A stretch of 64,000 nucleotides of DNA from Rothia nasimurium (GCF_014217215.1 NZ_CP056080.1:496001-560000), one strand, 5' to 3'. Numbered from the stretch's first letter, positions 10,021 through 18,690 are shown. A program made the numbers and translations. The notes: a model not told the origin generated them from the sequence alone.

Positions 10021-11142
10021 ATGCCCGATACTGAGATGCGTGTGCGCCGATCGCGGCGCCGTTTCTTTGAGCCCCTCCCCACAGACCTACCCGATGATGT
10101 GCCGCTCTTAGCGGTAGAACCGGCCGAGACCGATCTGGGCCCGCTCACGCCCCTGGTGGGCCGAGAAGGGCTGACCGATATTTTCGTCAACGGCCCCCAG
10201 GATATCTGGTATGAGGCCGCTGGTACTCTGCATCGGGCTGCCATTACCTTCCCCGATGATGAAGCCGTCCGGGCACTGGCCACCCGGCTGATCCTATCGG
10301 CTGGTGGCCGCCTGGACGACGCCTACCCGGCTGCCGACGTCCAAACCCAGCAGGGAATCCGCATCCACGCGCTGCTCCCACCCCTGAGTCGCTCCGGCAC
10401 CCTGCTCTCCCTGCGCCTTCAACCGGCCCAGCGCCCGTCCTTGCGGCAACTACAAGAGCGCGGCATGATGGGGCGCGAGTTGGAGCAGGTGCTGCGGCAG
10501 CTGGTGCGCTCGCGGGCTAATCTGCTGGTCAGCGGTGGAACGGGGACCGGCAAGACCACCCTGCTGGGTGCCCTGCTGCAGGAGGCGGACGCCGGTGAGC
10601 GGCTACTGCTGGTAGAAGACACTTCTGAACTGCACCTAGACCACCCGCATACCGTGAGCCTGCAGGCCCGGGCTGCTAACGCCGAGGGCCAGGGCGAGGT
10701 GGGGCTTGCCGAGCTGATTCGGCAGGCCCTGCGCATGCGGCCCAGCCGGCTGGTGGTGGGCGAGTGCCGCGGAGCTGAGGTCATGGATATGCTGACGGCC
10801 ATGAACACCGGCCACTCTGGAAGCGGTACCACGGTGCACGCTAACTCCGCAGGGTCTGTGCCTGCCCGGCTCTATGCCATGGGGGCTCTTGCGGGGGTGA
10901 GTAGCCAGGCTGTGGCCCTGCAGGCTGCGACGGCGCTGGATTATATTGTGCACCTTGAACGCGAGGGTAAGCACCGTATAGTACGCGGGGTTCACCGGCT
11001 GGTAGGCGGGCATAACCTTGCCGTTGAGCCGGTCTGTACCGTGGAGCCGCGCCGCCGCGGCACCTATCTGCGCTGGCACCCCGGTGGTGAAGAGCTCCAG
11101 CAGGCAGCCGGGCTGTCTCAGAGCACGGGGGTAGGTGCCTGA
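10021..11142 (+). CDS. tadA: TadA/CpaF-family secretion ATPase
   Basis: 373 aa. It powers assembly of Tad/Flp-type pili at the inner face of the membrane. The Walker A motif is SGGTGTGKTT, the Asp box lies around LLLVEDTSELHL, and the Walker B region is PSRLVVGECRG. The His box is MNTGHSGSGTTVHANS. AAAGG lies just upstream of the ATG. It overlaps the next gene by one base (TGATG) and begins a run tadA-tadB-tadC. In many actinobacteria a CpaE-like gene precedes it; here the neighbour is the divergent polymerase gene. Confidence 0.93.
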   Translation: MPDTEMRVRRSRRRFFEPLPTDLPDDVPLLAVEPAETDLGPLTPLVGREGLTDIFVNGPQDIWYEAAGTLHRAAITFPDDEAVRALATRLILSAGGRLDDAYPAADVQTQQGIRIHALLPPLSRSGTLLSLRLQPAQRPSLRQLQERGMMGRELEQVLRQLVRSRANLLVSGGTGTGKTTLLGALLQEADAGERLLLVEDTSELHLDHPHTVSLQARAANAEGQGEVGLAELIRQALRMRPSRLVVGECRGAEVMDMLTAMNTGHSGSGTTVHANSAGSVPARLYAMGALAGVSSQAVALQAATALDYIVHLEREGKHRIVRGVHRLVGGHNLAVEPVCTVEPRRRGTYLRWHPGGEELQQAAGLSQSTGVGA

Positions 11143-11858
11143 TGCTGGTCGAAAGTCTGAAAAGTCTTGGGGGCCGCAGCGATTCTGTGGGCTTAGAAGA
11201 GCTGGAGCTATGGCCCGATGCCATCTGGCGTCTTGCCGCCCTGCTGCGCGCGGGGTGCTCACCGGCGCAGGCCTGCACCCACGTAGCGGCCTATCTGGTG
11301 GGCCTAGAACATGAAGGGCGCACCGAACAGAAATCCGGCCTGCTCGCAATTGTGGGAAAGCTGCGGCCGTCCGCGCGTCAGCAGCAGGGCCTCGAAGTTG
11401 CCCGGGCCCAGATGGCCCAGCTTTTTGAGACCGCGAGCGCCCAAGCCCAGAAGGGCCTGCCCCTAGCCGGTGTGTATCTGAAGGCTTCCGGGCAGGCTGA
11501 GCTGCGCGAGAGTGTGAGGCAGGGAACCGCTAGGGTGGCAGCCTGCTGGCAGGTGGGGGAACGGACGGGGGCCTCACTAGCCCAGGTGTTTGAGCGTCTA
11601 GCCCGTTACCTGGAGACGGAAATTGACCTGCGCCAGCAGCGGGAGACGGCTTTGAGCGGGCCGCGGGCTACCGGTCGAATCCTTTCCTGGCTGCCTTTTG
11701 TGGGGCTGGGGCTGGGAATCCTGATGGGTACGGACCCATTAGGGGTGCTTCTAGGCTCAGTTCCCGGAGCTCTTATTGGGGGTCTGGGGCTGGCGCTGGC
11801 CTGGTGCGGCAACCGCTGGACTGCCCGCCTGATTCGTCGCGCGGAAGAGGGGCAGTGA
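11142..11858 (+). CDS. TadB-like pilus assembly membrane protein
   Basis: 238 aa. The N-terminal part carries a type II secretion F-like region with an Ala/Gln-rich helical stretch, and at about 175-230 there are two or three hydrophobic segments, including LSWLPFVGLGLGILMG. This is the usual end of TadB proteins, the inner-membrane platform of the pilus. The start overlaps the end of tadA and the stop overlaps the start of the next gene (TGATG), which indicates translational coupling. Assignment rests mainly on position and membrane pattern. Confidence 0.8.
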   Translation: MLVESLKSLGGRSDSVGLEELELWPDAIWRLAALLRAGCSPAQACTHVAAYLVGLEHEGRTEQKSGLLAIVGKLRPSARQQQGLEVARAQMAQLFETASAQAQKGLPLAGVYLKASGQAELRESVRQGTARVAACWQVGERTGASLAQVFERLARYLETEIDLRQQRETALSGPRATGRILSWLPFVGLGLGILMGTDPLGVLLGSVPGALIGGLGLALAWCGNRWTARLIRRAEEGQ

Positions 11859-12331
11859 TGCTGGCTTTATCGAGAGCGGGGAAGCAGCCCCGGGTGTCCG
11901 CTCCTGAACTAGATGCTGCCCTCTACCTGGATATGGCGGCCACCATGCTCGCAGCAGGTCTTTCGATCCCTGCGGTGCTGCACCAGCTGGGGCAGCTTGA
12001 AGAGGGAAGATACGAGGCCGAGCTGACCGCTGTGGTGGAGCGCCTCTATCAGGGGCAGAGCTGGGCGGATGCCTGGGAGCAGCCGGTTGCCCCGGGGCTC
12101 GTAGGTCTGTATGAGGCCCTGGGGTTGACGCTGAGCACGGGCGCACCGAGCGCCCAGCTGGTGAGGGTTCTGGCCCAGCGGCAGCGCCGCCACCGGCAAC
12201 GGGCCTACGAGAAGGCAGCTGCCCGGCTGAGCGTCAAACTGGTGGTGCCGCTGGGAGCTTGCTCGCTGCCGTCCTTTATCTGCCTGGGAGTGGTACCCGT
12301 TCTCATAGCCCTGTTTCCGGCGCTTTTTTAG
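11858..12331 (+). CDS. TadC-like pilus assembly membrane protein
   Basis: 157 aa starting at the ATG that overlaps the tadB stop. An N-terminal T2SF-like segment (MAATMLAAGLSIPAVLHQL) is followed by a soluble helical part and a strong C-terminal membrane helix (LVVPLGACSLPSFICLGVVPVLIALF). It is shorter than classical TadC proteins, as is common in actinobacterial helicase/secretion neighbourhoods. It should pair with TadB as the platform in the membrane. Confidence 0.78.
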   Translation: MLALSRAGKQPRVSAPELDAALYLDMAATMLAAGLSIPAVLHQLGQLEEGRYEAELTAVVERLYQGQSWADAWEQPVAPGLVGLYEALGLTLSTGAPSAQLVRVLAQRQRRHRQRAYEKAAARLSVKLVVPLGACSLPSFICLGVVPVLIALFPALF

Positions 12332-12663
12332 AAGCGGGCAGGCGGTACGGACAGGTTGTCCACAGGTACCCAGTGGAGGGTGCGGAGGCGTCATAAAGGT
12401 GTCACGGCTACACCGCTGAAGAAGGTGCTGGGAGCTTTGCTCCCTGAAAAGACAGGAGAGTAGGCCCGCTGCCCTTATCCACAGGTAACACTACTCTTTA
12501 CGCCATCTCAGACAGCTGGAAAGCTACAGGTACCTCGGGTGAAGGCCCCGGCGTCTTTCTCACCACCTCAACCTGCCCCTTACCCCAACTTCGCCCGAGA
12601 AAACCCGAAAGAACACAGCGCCTCGGCAAAGCTGCCGAGGAGCACCACATCAAGGAGGAAACC
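12332..12663. other. 331-bp gap inside the tad cluster carrying two perfect DnaA boxes
   Basis: TTGTCCACA (12356-12364) and TTATCCACA (12475-12483) are perfect 9-mer DnaA boxes in the same orientation, 119 bp apart, each followed by GGTA. A small hairpin GGGAGC-TTT-GCTCCC lies at about 12430-12444. A strong ribosome site AAGGAGGAAACC precedes the pilin start, and a G/C-rich inverted repeat 'cctcggcaaagctgccgagg' lies at about 12621-12640. No coding sequence is seen. Confidence 0.6.
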
Positions 12664-12876
12664 GTGTCGAACACTCACCCCACATCACCTGTAGAAGGCC
12701 AGGTCTTTCAGGCCGGTCTCGACGACCCCGAAGCAGGCGCTACGACCGCCGAATACGGAATCGTCATGTTAGCTGCCGTAGGCTTTGCGGGTCTGCTCGT
12801 GGTCATTCTCAAATCTGAAGAAGTCCGCCAGATGCTGCTGGGTCTTGTGCAAACAGCTCTCTCAACCGGCGCGTAG
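12664..12876 (+). CDS. DUF4244 protein, Flp-pilin-like
   Basis: 70 aa with a GTG start behind a strong AAGGAGG. After about 25 polar residues comes EAGATTAEYGIVMLAAVGFAGLLVVILK, the DUF4244 signature: a class III (Flp-like) prepilin helix with the conserved Glu at +5 of the processed helix (AEYG). It is probably the main structural pilin of the Tad system and would need a prepilin peptidase, none of which is encoded nearby. A long hairpin follows directly, which would allow more pilin than downstream TadE to be made. Confidence 0.85.
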   Translation: MSNTHPTSPVEGQVFQAGLDDPEAGATTAEYGIVMLAAVGFAGLLVVILKSEEVRQMLLGLVQTALSTGA

Positions 12877-12881
12877 ACCGC

Positions 12882-12930
12882 TTTCTGTCTCTGTACCCGG
12901 GCTAAACCGCCCGGGCACAGAGACAGGAAA
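12882..12930 (+). terminator. Strong hairpin after the pilin gene
   Basis: Arms 12882-12901 and 12910-12930 pair over about 20 bp with one mismatch and one bulge around an eight-base loop. It lies between the pilin and the tadE gene, so it may attenuate transcription and stabilise the pilin mRNA. Confidence 0.65.
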
Positions 12931-12989
12931 ATCCGTAATCGATACCTGAAAACCCTGGAACCCTCAGCCCAAGATAAGGTGGTGATACC

Positions 12990-13370
12990 GTGCAGATGCT
13001 AGCCGCACCAGAAAACGAGAGAGGGTCAAGCACTGCCGAGTTTGCGGTGATACTCCCTGCCCTTGTGTTTGTTCTGGCCCTGGTGCTGGGAGCTGCCGCA
13101 ACCGGTATCGTGCAGCTCAAACTGGAAGAGGGCGCTCGCCTGGGAGCCCGGGCAGCAGCCCGCGGGGAAACAGCTGAGACCGTAACCCGCATCGTGCAGG
13201 AGATAGATCCCGCAGCTACCGTTCACCTGGCTCAGGATGACGACATGACGGTAGTAACGGTGAGCAGGCAGGCTCCGGGAGTTATGGGAAAGATCAGCGG
13301 CTGGACGCTTACCGCCGATGCCCGGGCCCTTACCGAATACAGCGCCACCACCGGGAGTGCTGACCCATGA
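12990..13370 (+). CDS. TadE-family minor pseudopilin
   Basis: 126 aa, GTG start at 12990 (an ATG follows two codons later). GSSTAEFAVILPALVFVLALVLGAA (residues about 13-37) is the TadE prepilin-like N-terminal helix with its conserved Glu. A mostly soluble domain follows that would lie outside the membrane. TadE-like proteins are minor pilus components. The stop overlaps the ATG of the next gene (ATGA), which indicates coupling. Confidence 0.85.
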   Translation: MQMLAAPENERGSSTAEFAVILPALVFVLALVLGAAATGIVQLKLEEGARLGARAAARGETAETVTRIVQEIDPAATVHLAQDDDMTVVTVSRQAPGVMGKISGWTLTADARALTEYSATTGSADP

Positions 13371-13741
13371 ATCACGAAGTCGAGCGGGAACGAGGAAGCA
13401 GCACCGTTGCCACGGTGGGCCTGGTCTGCGCTCTTCTTATTCTCGGGGCTACCTGCGCCGGACTCATTGGGGTCATTACCGCGCAGCACCGGGCAGCGGC
13501 AGCAGCGGATCTAGCGGCTCTTGCTGCAGCGGACGCAGCCCGTGGCCTTGCTCCCGGGGAGCCCTGCGCGGTCGCCGAGCGCGTTGCCCAATCCAACGGG
13601 GCCCAGCTGGGTGGCTGCGGCCAGCCCGCCGGGTTGGGCGGGACGGTGGACGTCCGCACCCTCGTCGATATCACCGGCCCCTTTGCTTTCCTTGGCCCCG
13701 CTGAGGGCATATCCCGGGCTGGGCCACCTGATTCCTCATAA
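13367..13741 (+). CDS. TadE-like protein of the helicase/secretion neighbourhood (Rv3654c-type)
   Basis: 124 aa. RGSSTVATVGLVCALLILGATCAGLIGV forms one N-terminal membrane helix, followed by the conserved Ala-rich stretch HRAAAAADLAALAAADAA seen in TadG/Rv3654c-like proteins. Two Cys pairs (C-A..., GGCG) may form a disulfide outside the cell. It is always found beside tad genes and the DEAD/DEAH helicase in actinobacteria, and the helicase follows here convergently 30 nt later. Its precise role in the pilus is not known. Confidence 0.82.
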   Translation: MNHEVERERGSSTVATVGLVCALLILGATCAGLIGVITAQHRAAAAADLAALAAADAARGLAPGEPCAVAERVAQSNGAQLGGCGQPAGLGGTVDVRTLVDITGPFAFLGPAEGISRAGPPDSS

Positions 13742-13771
13742 CCGAGGCCAGCCCCGCTCGCTATAGCAAGG

Positions 13772-16426
13772 CTAGAAGGGGTCGTCAGTAGCGGCGAAGC
13801 CGGTCAAAGACTCAGCTACACCCACCGGTGTAGGTTTCCCCTCTACCCGGTGTCCCACCGCGTAACTCCCGGCTCCTGTTTCCCCAGCTACCGGGCTTTC
13901 AGCCGCCGGGCCTAAAGGCTTGAGCAGTTTTCTGCGCTCTTCATCGGTGAGTTCATCGGCCTCAACGAGCAGGGCAGCTAAAAGCCGGGCGGCGCCCGCC
14001 TTGTGTAGGGGCTCGTTCCGGTTACCGCACTTGGGGGACTGCACACATGAGGGGCAGCCCAGCTCGCACTCGCAGGCCAAAATCGTATCGAGAGTGGCCC
14101 TCAACCAGTGGCCTACCTGCTCAAAGCCCCGCTCGGCAAAGCCAGCCCCGCCAGGGTGGCCGTCGTAGACGAAAATCGTGGGCTGTTCGGTATCGATATG
14201 AAAGGCGGTCGATAAACCACCGATGTCCCACCGGTCGCAGGTAGCTACCAGGGGGAGCAGACCAATAGCAGCGTGCTCAGCGGCATGTAGGGCCCCGGGG
14301 ATATCCCGCTCATGAATCCCAGCAGCGTGGAGCAGGGTAGCTGGCATAGACCACCAGATAGCCCTGGTCTGAAGCTCCTGCGGGGCAAGGTCAAGCGGCT
14401 CATCACCCAGAACCTGTTGGCCCACCAGGGACTTCCGCTGGTAGCCCACCACCTGGGAACGAACCCGCACCCTGCCATAGTTCAACGACACCTGCCCCTG
14501 CTGCCGCGTTTCTTCAGCACCCAGCACGGTAACTTCGGTGATATCACGGGACTGGGTGTAATAATCGGGGCTCACCGCAGAGACCGCAATAACCTTATTG
14601 TCCTCATCAAGATCTTCCACCACATAGGTCTTGCCCTGGTGGGTGTAAATAGCGCCGGGGTGCCCCTGGGAGTGGGTGTGGCCGTCGTCCATACTGCCAA
14701 TTACGGCACCCGTTTCGCAGTCAATAATCTGCAGGGGAGAACCACCCCCGCGCAGGTTCACAAAGTCACTGGCAGACTCGGGGTGGGTCCAGAACCAGCC
14801 GGTGGCCCGCTGCCGCAGGTAGCCCTGCTCCACCAGACGGCTCAACAGCGCCTCGGTAGTGCGCCCAAAGACCATAAGCTCCTCCCGGCGCAGGGGAATC
14901 TCAGCTGCCGCAGCACACAGATGAGGACTAAGCACATAGGGGTTCTCGGGGTCGAAAACGGTTTTTTCAACCGGCCGGTCAAAAATATCTTCGGGGTGGT
15001 GTACCAGGTAGGTATCGAGGGGGTCTTCGCTGGCAATCAGGACGGCAAAAGCGTCCTGCCCTGCCCTGCCCGCTCGTCCTATCTGCTGGTAGAAGGACGC
15101 CCGCGTGCCCGGCCAGCCGCCCACCAACACGGCATCTAGCCCCGCAATATCAATACCCAGCTCCAGGGCGTTGGTCGAGGCTACGCCCAGAATCTCACCC
15201 CGGCGCAGGCTGGCCTCAAGGGCCCGCCGCTCCTCGGGTAGGTAGCCCGCCCGGTAGGCTGCGATACGGTCAGAAAGGCCGGGCTCAACCTCATCGAGAT
15301 AGCGGCCAGCGGTCTGCGCGATAGCTTCAGCCCCGCGACGGGACTTAATAAAGGCGATTGTGCGGGTACGGTTCACTATCAGGTCAGTGAGCATCTCGGC
15401 GCTCTGGGTAATGACCGACTTACGCACCGGCGCCCCGTTCTCACCCGCGCCATTGCCCTGGGCACCGGGGCGAACGCTTACCCCGTTGGCGTGGGCAGAA
15501 AGCTTGTCCTTGACCGCAGCCGTATCGGTAAACTCCGGCTCCCACAGCAGTACATGGGTAGCACCGCGCGGGGCGGTACTCTCAGTTACCGCGGTAACCG
15601 CGGTGGGCCGCGACCCAATCAGCCGGGCAAAAGACTCAGCAGGCTCAGCGCTAGTAGCAGATGCCCCGATAAACACCGGGGTAGCACCGTAGTAGCGGCA
15701 CACCCGCCGCAAGCGCCTCATCAGCAGAGAAACATGGGCCCCAAAAACTCCCCGGTAGCTGTGGGCTTCATCCACAATCACATACTTGAGTTTGCGCAAA
15801 AATCCCGCCCAGCGGGCATGATTGGGCAAGATGGCGTGGTGCAGCATATCCGGGTTAGCCAGAATGAAGTTGGCGCGCTCGCGAATAAAGCGGCGGTCGG
15901 CCTGCGGGGTATCGCCGTCGTAGCTCTCAGCCACGAGCCCGGGAAGTCCTAGGTTGCGTAGGGAGGCCAGCTGGTCTGCCGCCAGGGCCTTGGTGGGGGA
16001 GAGGTAGAGGGCGGTTGCTCGCCCAGAATCAAAGCCGCTAGCCTGGGTCTCGAATTCGCCCCGGTAGATAGCGTCAAGGGCGGGTAGCTGGTAGGCCAGG
16101 GACTTGCCCGAGGCGGTTCCCGTTGCCAGAATGACGTGCCGGTTGCCGGGGGAGTCGTGCGCGGCCGTAGCCGCCTGCACCTGGTGTAGATAGGGCTCGG
16201 CGATCCCTAGGTTCTGGTAGGCCTCAACTACCCGCGGGTGGGCCCAGGACGGCCAGGGGGCAGTTTCTGCGCGCCGGGCAGGTAGAGTGCGCACATGGGT
16301 GACCTGCTCAGGTAAGGATGCCAGCCCCAGCTGGTCGAGCACCACGGCCAGCTCACCGGGCTGGGGAGCGCGAGTGGACGGGGCTCCGGCTGGGTGTGAG
16401 CGCGAGGGAAGGGCATCGGTAGGCAC
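13772..16426 (-). CDS. DEAD/DEAH-box helicase of the secretion neighbourhood, with DUF1998 zinc-binding tail
   Basis: 884 aa from the GTG at 16426. A CATAAT box 6 nt upstream suits a leaderless mRNA; a longer frame to 16543 would run through the neighbour's promoter. Walker A is ATGTASGKSLAYQLPA, motif II VDEAHSYRG, motif III GASATSAEP, and motif VI QQIGRAGRAG. The C-terminal DUF1998-type domain holds a four-Cys cluster in CECELGCPSCVQSPKCGN. Homologous to M. tuberculosis Rv3649 and related to Hrq1-type helicases, so it may act in DNA repair. The link with tad genes is positional only. Confidence 0.9.
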   Translation of the reverse strand: MPTDALPSRSHPAGAPSTRAPQPGELAVVLDQLGLASLPEQVTHVRTLPARRAETAPWPSWAHPRVVEAYQNLGIAEPYLHQVQAATAAHDSPGNRHVILATGTASGKSLAYQLPALDAIYRGEFETQASGFDSGRATALYLSPTKALAADQLASLRNLGLPGLVAESYDGDTPQADRRFIRERANFILANPDMLHHAILPNHARWAGFLRKLKYVIVDEAHSYRGVFGAHVSLLMRRLRRVCRYYGATPVFIGASATSAEPAESFARLIGSRPTAVTAVTESTAPRGATHVLLWEPEFTDTAAVKDKLSAHANGVSVRPGAQGNGAGENGAPVRKSVITQSAEMLTDLIVNRTRTIAFIKSRRGAEAIAQTAGRYLDEVEPGLSDRIAAYRAGYLPEERRALEASLRRGEILGVASTNALELGIDIAGLDAVLVGGWPGTRASFYQQIGRAGRAGQDAFAVLIASEDPLDTYLVHHPEDIFDRPVEKTVFDPENPYVLSPHLCAAAAEIPLRREELMVFGRTTEALLSRLVEQGYLRQRATGWFWTHPESASDFVNLRGGGSPLQIIDCETGAVIGSMDDGHTHSQGHPGAIYTHQGKTYVVEDLDEDNKVIAVSAVSPDYYTQSRDITEVTVLGAEETRQQGQVSLNYGRVRVRSQVVGYQRKSLVGQQVLGDEPLDLAPQELQTRAIWWSMPATLLHAAGIHERDIPGALHAAEHAAIGLLPLVATCDRWDIGGLSTAFHIDTEQPTIFVYDGHPGGAGFAERGFEQVGHWLRATLDTILACECELGCPSCVQSPKCGNRNEPLHKAGAARLLAALLVEADELTDEERRKLLKPLGPAAESPVAGETGAGSYAVGHRVEGKPTPVGVAESLTGFAATDDPF

Positions 16427-16432
16427 CCGTCT

Positions 16433-16438
16433 ATTATG
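16433..16438 (-). promoter_or_regulatory. -10 element for a leaderless helicase transcript
   Basis: CATAAT on the minus strand sits 6 nt before the GTG at 16426 and supports that start. Confidence 0.5.
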
Positions 16439-16510
16439 GCACCGCGAGAGCGCGCGTAAATATTTGCTCTTTCTGCCCCCGTTATCTGTGACCTGCACTA
16501 TAAGGGGTGG

Positions 16511-16516
16511 GATAAT
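16511..16516 (+). promoter_or_regulatory. -10 element for a leaderless FMN-protein transcript
   Basis: GATAAT lies exactly 7 nt before the ATG at 16524. A competing TATAAG at 16498 would serve a start further upstream. Confidence 0.45.
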
Positions 16517-16523
16517 GGGCTGT

Positions 16524-16964
16524 ATGAGTATTCCAATGAACATTCAGGGTAAGAAGACCACTGAGCAGGAGCCTGTGGTCACGGTCCTCACCGAAGAGCA
16601 GATTTGGGAGCTGATTGAGGGCACGCGGTTTGCCCGTCTGGGTACGGTAGGCGAGGACGGCTACGTGCACATCACCCCGCTCAACATTGTGACCGACGGG
16701 GTTCGTATCTTCTTCCGAACTGCCTCCGGTAGTAAGCTCACCCAGCTTTTGATGAACGAGAAAGTAACCGTGCAGTTCGACCGGGCCGAAGGCAACCACG
16801 CCTACTCGGTCAATGTCTTTGCTACAGCCCGCCTGCTGACGGAGACCGGCGACATTGACTACGTTGGCAAGCTCAATCTTGAGCCCTGGCTCGATACCGA
16901 GAAGCTGGAGTTTGTGGAGCTGACCCCGCAGAAAATGACTGGGCGCCGCTTCCGCCTGGGCTAG
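16524..16964 (+). CDS. Pyridoxamine 5'-phosphate oxidase-family (split-barrel FMN) protein
   Basis: 146 aa from the ATG at 16524 (an ATG at 16515 is the alternative). The sequence LIEGTRFARLGTVGEDGYVHITPLN is the opening of the small PNPOx-like flavin-binding barrel, and IFFRTASGSKLTQLL carries the usual FMN- or F420-phosphate contacts. It is a probable oxidoreductase or flavin-binding protein; the substrate is unknown. A paralogue lies at 21183 with the same core (FRTASGQKLSEV). Promoter and start are divergent from the helicase gene. Confidence 0.82.
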   Translation: MSIPMNIQGKKTTEQEPVVTVLTEEQIWELIEGTRFARLGTVGEDGYVHITPLNIVTDGVRIFFRTASGSKLTQLLMNEKVTVQFDRAEGNHAYSVNVFATARLLTETGDIDYVGKLNLEPWLDTEKLEFVELTPQKMTGRRFRLG

Positions 16965-17001
16965 GAGCGCCAGTCGCCGCCCCACTGAGGGGCATAAGGT
17001 C

Positions 17002-17007
17002 TAAAAT
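17002..17007 (+). promoter_or_regulatory. -10 element for a leaderless trhO transcript
   Basis: TAAAAT sits 6 nt before the GTG at 17014, and no ribosome-binding site is present. Confidence 0.55.
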
Positions 17008-17013
17008 AGGGGT

Positions 17014-17898
17014 GTGTCTCAAGAAAAAATTATCCTCTACTACTGCTTTGCCCCTGTGACCGATCCCAAGGCTGTGATGCTGTGGCAGCGTGCCCTCTGT
17101 GAGAAGCTGGGCCTGACCGGCCGCATCCTGATCTCTAAGCACGGCATCAACGGTACCCTGGGCGGCGATATCAACGCCCTGAAACAGTACGGTAAGACTA
17201 CCCGCCAGTACCCGGGCTTCGAAAAGCTCGAACTCAAGTGGTCCGACGGTAGCGCTAGCGACTTCCCCCGCCTTTCGGTAAAGGCCCGCGACGAGATTGT
17301 CGCCTTCGGTACCCCCGATGAACTCATCGTCGATGAAAACGGTGTGGTGGGCGGCGGCGTGCACCTGAAGCCCGAAGAAGTGAACAAGCTGGTTGAAGAA
17401 CGCGGCGACGAGGTCGTCTTCTTCGACGGCCGCAATGCCTTCGAAGCAAAAATCGGCAAGTTCAAGAACGCTATTGTGCCCGATGTGCGCACCACCCACG
17501 ATTTCATTCAAGAGATCGAATCGGGTAAGTACGATGACCTTAAAGACAAGCCCGTTATCACCTACTGCACCGGCGGTATCCGCTGCGAAATTCTTTCGGC
17601 CCTGATGAAGAACCGCGGCTTCAAAGAGATTTACCAGATTGACGGTGGCATCGTGCGCTACGGCGAAAAGTACGGCGACTCCGGCCTCTGGGAGGGCTCA
17701 CTCTATATCTTCGACAAGCGCCAGCACATGAACTTCTCACCCGACACCGTCACAATCGGCGAGTGCGAACACTGCGGCGCTAAGGCAAACACTTTCGTCA
17801 ATCTCGATGTGGACGGGGTGCGTGACCTGGTGCTCCTGTGCCCCGACTGTCAGGCCAAAGCAGAGGCCGAGCGTGAGGCTGCGGCAGCGTCAGTATGA
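17014..17898 (+). CDS. trhO: tRNA uridine(34) hydroxylase, rhodanese-like (TrhO/YceA)
   Basis: 294 aa, GTG start. It makes 5-hydroxyuridine at tRNA position 34 in the presence of oxygen. The N-terminal acylphosphatase-like domain includes [14 protein letters not shown] (residues about 38-51). The rhodanese domain follows with catalytic Cys in [10 protein letters not shown]. The C-terminal tail has the Cys pairs CEHCGAKA and LCPDC, likely a metal site. Length is close to the family norm (about 300). The next gene overlaps it by 4 nt, so the two are cotranslated. Confidence 0.93.
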   Translation: MSQEKIILYYCFAPVTDPKAVMLWQRALCEKLGLTGRILISKHGINGTLGGDINALKQYGKTTRQYPGFEKLELKWSDGSASDFPRLSVKARDEIVAFGTPDELIVDENGVVGGGVHLKPEEVNKLVEERGDEVVFFDGRNAFEAKIGKFKNAIVPDVRTTHDFIQEIESGKYDDLKDKPVITYCTGGIRCEILSALMKNRGFKEIYQIDGGIVRYGEKYGDSGLWEGSLYIFDKRQHMNFSPDTVTIGECEHCGAKANTFVNLDVDGVRDLVLLCPDCQAKAEAEREAAAASV

Positions 17899-18419
17899 GT
17901 GAGCAGAAAACCCCGGCTTACGAGACAGCTCTGATTGAGTACGGTACCTTTATGGTCGCCGGCGTCACCGACCCCGCGACCGAAGAGAGCGACTTCGGAT
18001 CTTGGTGGGAGCGCCTCTACAGCACGCTTGAGTCGGGAGGGGGCGCCCTGGCCGCCCAGCGCCTGGCTGCGGTAGAAAAGCTACAGAAGGTGGGCGTCGT
18101 CATGCCGGACGCCGACGATACCGGTTTTACCTACACGGCGGGTTTCATTGTGCCCGGCGGCATTAAGGACGTCGCAGCCCTGGGGCTGACTGGTGTGATG
18201 GTACCGGCTGCTATGTACGCTACCGTCCTGGTGCAGGGGGCCATTACCCCGGGCGTCCCCCCTGCCCATATTAAGGCGGGCTTCAACCACCTGGCCAGCA
18301 CCTTTATCCCCTCGAAGGGGCTGGAGTCTACCGGCGTCTGCCTAGAAGTGTACGGGCCCGGTGAAATCACCGACGAGAACTACCGTATGTATCTCTGGCA
18401 GGCTGTAACGAGCCCGTAG
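17895..18419 (+). CDS. GyrI-like (effector-binding fold) protein of unknown role
   Basis: 174 aa; its ATG overlaps the trhO stop (ATGA). The order and spacing of [15 protein letters not shown], a central helix before [10 protein letters not shown] and the C-terminal [23 protein letters not shown] match the GyrI-like small-molecule-binding domain (as in AraC effector-binding proteins). There is no DNA-binding part. It may sense or sequester a hydrophobic compound; coupling to trhO is the only contextual hint. A strong terminator follows 20 nt after the stop. Confidence 0.65.
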   Translation: MSEQKTPAYETALIEYGTFMVAGVTDPATEESDFGSWWERLYSTLESGGGALAAQRLAAVEKLQKVGVVMPDADDTGFTYTAGFIVPGGIKDVAALGLTGVMVPAAMYATVLVQGAITPGVPPAHIKAGFNHLASTFIPSKGLESTGVCLEVYGPGEITDENYRMYLWQAVTSP

Positions 18420-18438
18420 GCCGCTTAAAGAAACAATA

Positions 18439-18474
18439 AAATACCTCCCGCAGTGCGATATGCGGGAGGTATTT
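18439..18474 (+). terminator. Intrinsic terminator after the trhO operon
   Basis: Perfect 14-bp stem (18439-18452 with 18461-18474) and an eight-base loop; the stem ends in AAA/TTT, followed by TCTCTCT. Confidence 0.85.
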
Positions 18475-18549
18475 CTCTCTAAAGTATGTGCGCTTGCGCG
18501 CCCCTGGATAACGGTTGAACTGGTGTGGTAATACCGAAGGGAAAAATCT

Positions 18550-18690
18550 TTAGGAGTTCTGCTCTATGGCCAGTTCGGCCTCAAGCTTCTCGATAATCTC
18601 TGCGATGAAGTCGGAGCCACCGTTAGCGGCCTTTTCCTTCCACTCAGCGATGGACTTTTCCAGTTCGGCAATTTTTTCTGCATTTGCCAT
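18550..18690 (-). CDS. Small 46-aa coiled-coil protein, hypothetical
   Basis: An open frame reading MANAEKIAELEKSIAEWKEK and ending ...EAELAIEQNS with a TAA at 18550. It is highly charged with heptad-like Leu/Ile spacing, so it is probably a single helix or coiled coil without a membrane segment. The minus strand has TATATT exactly 6 nt before the ATG, the leaderless arrangement seen at many genes here, which supports expression. Downstream (lower coordinates) is the trhO-operon terminator. I do not recognise the family. Confidence 0.6.
   Translation of the reverse strand: MANAEKIAELEKSIAEWKEKAANGGSDFIAEIIEKLEAELAIEQNS

Noticed and set aside
14312-15139. 275-codon frame antisense to the helicase
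   Set aside because: Mirror of an intact helicase gene; no independent support.
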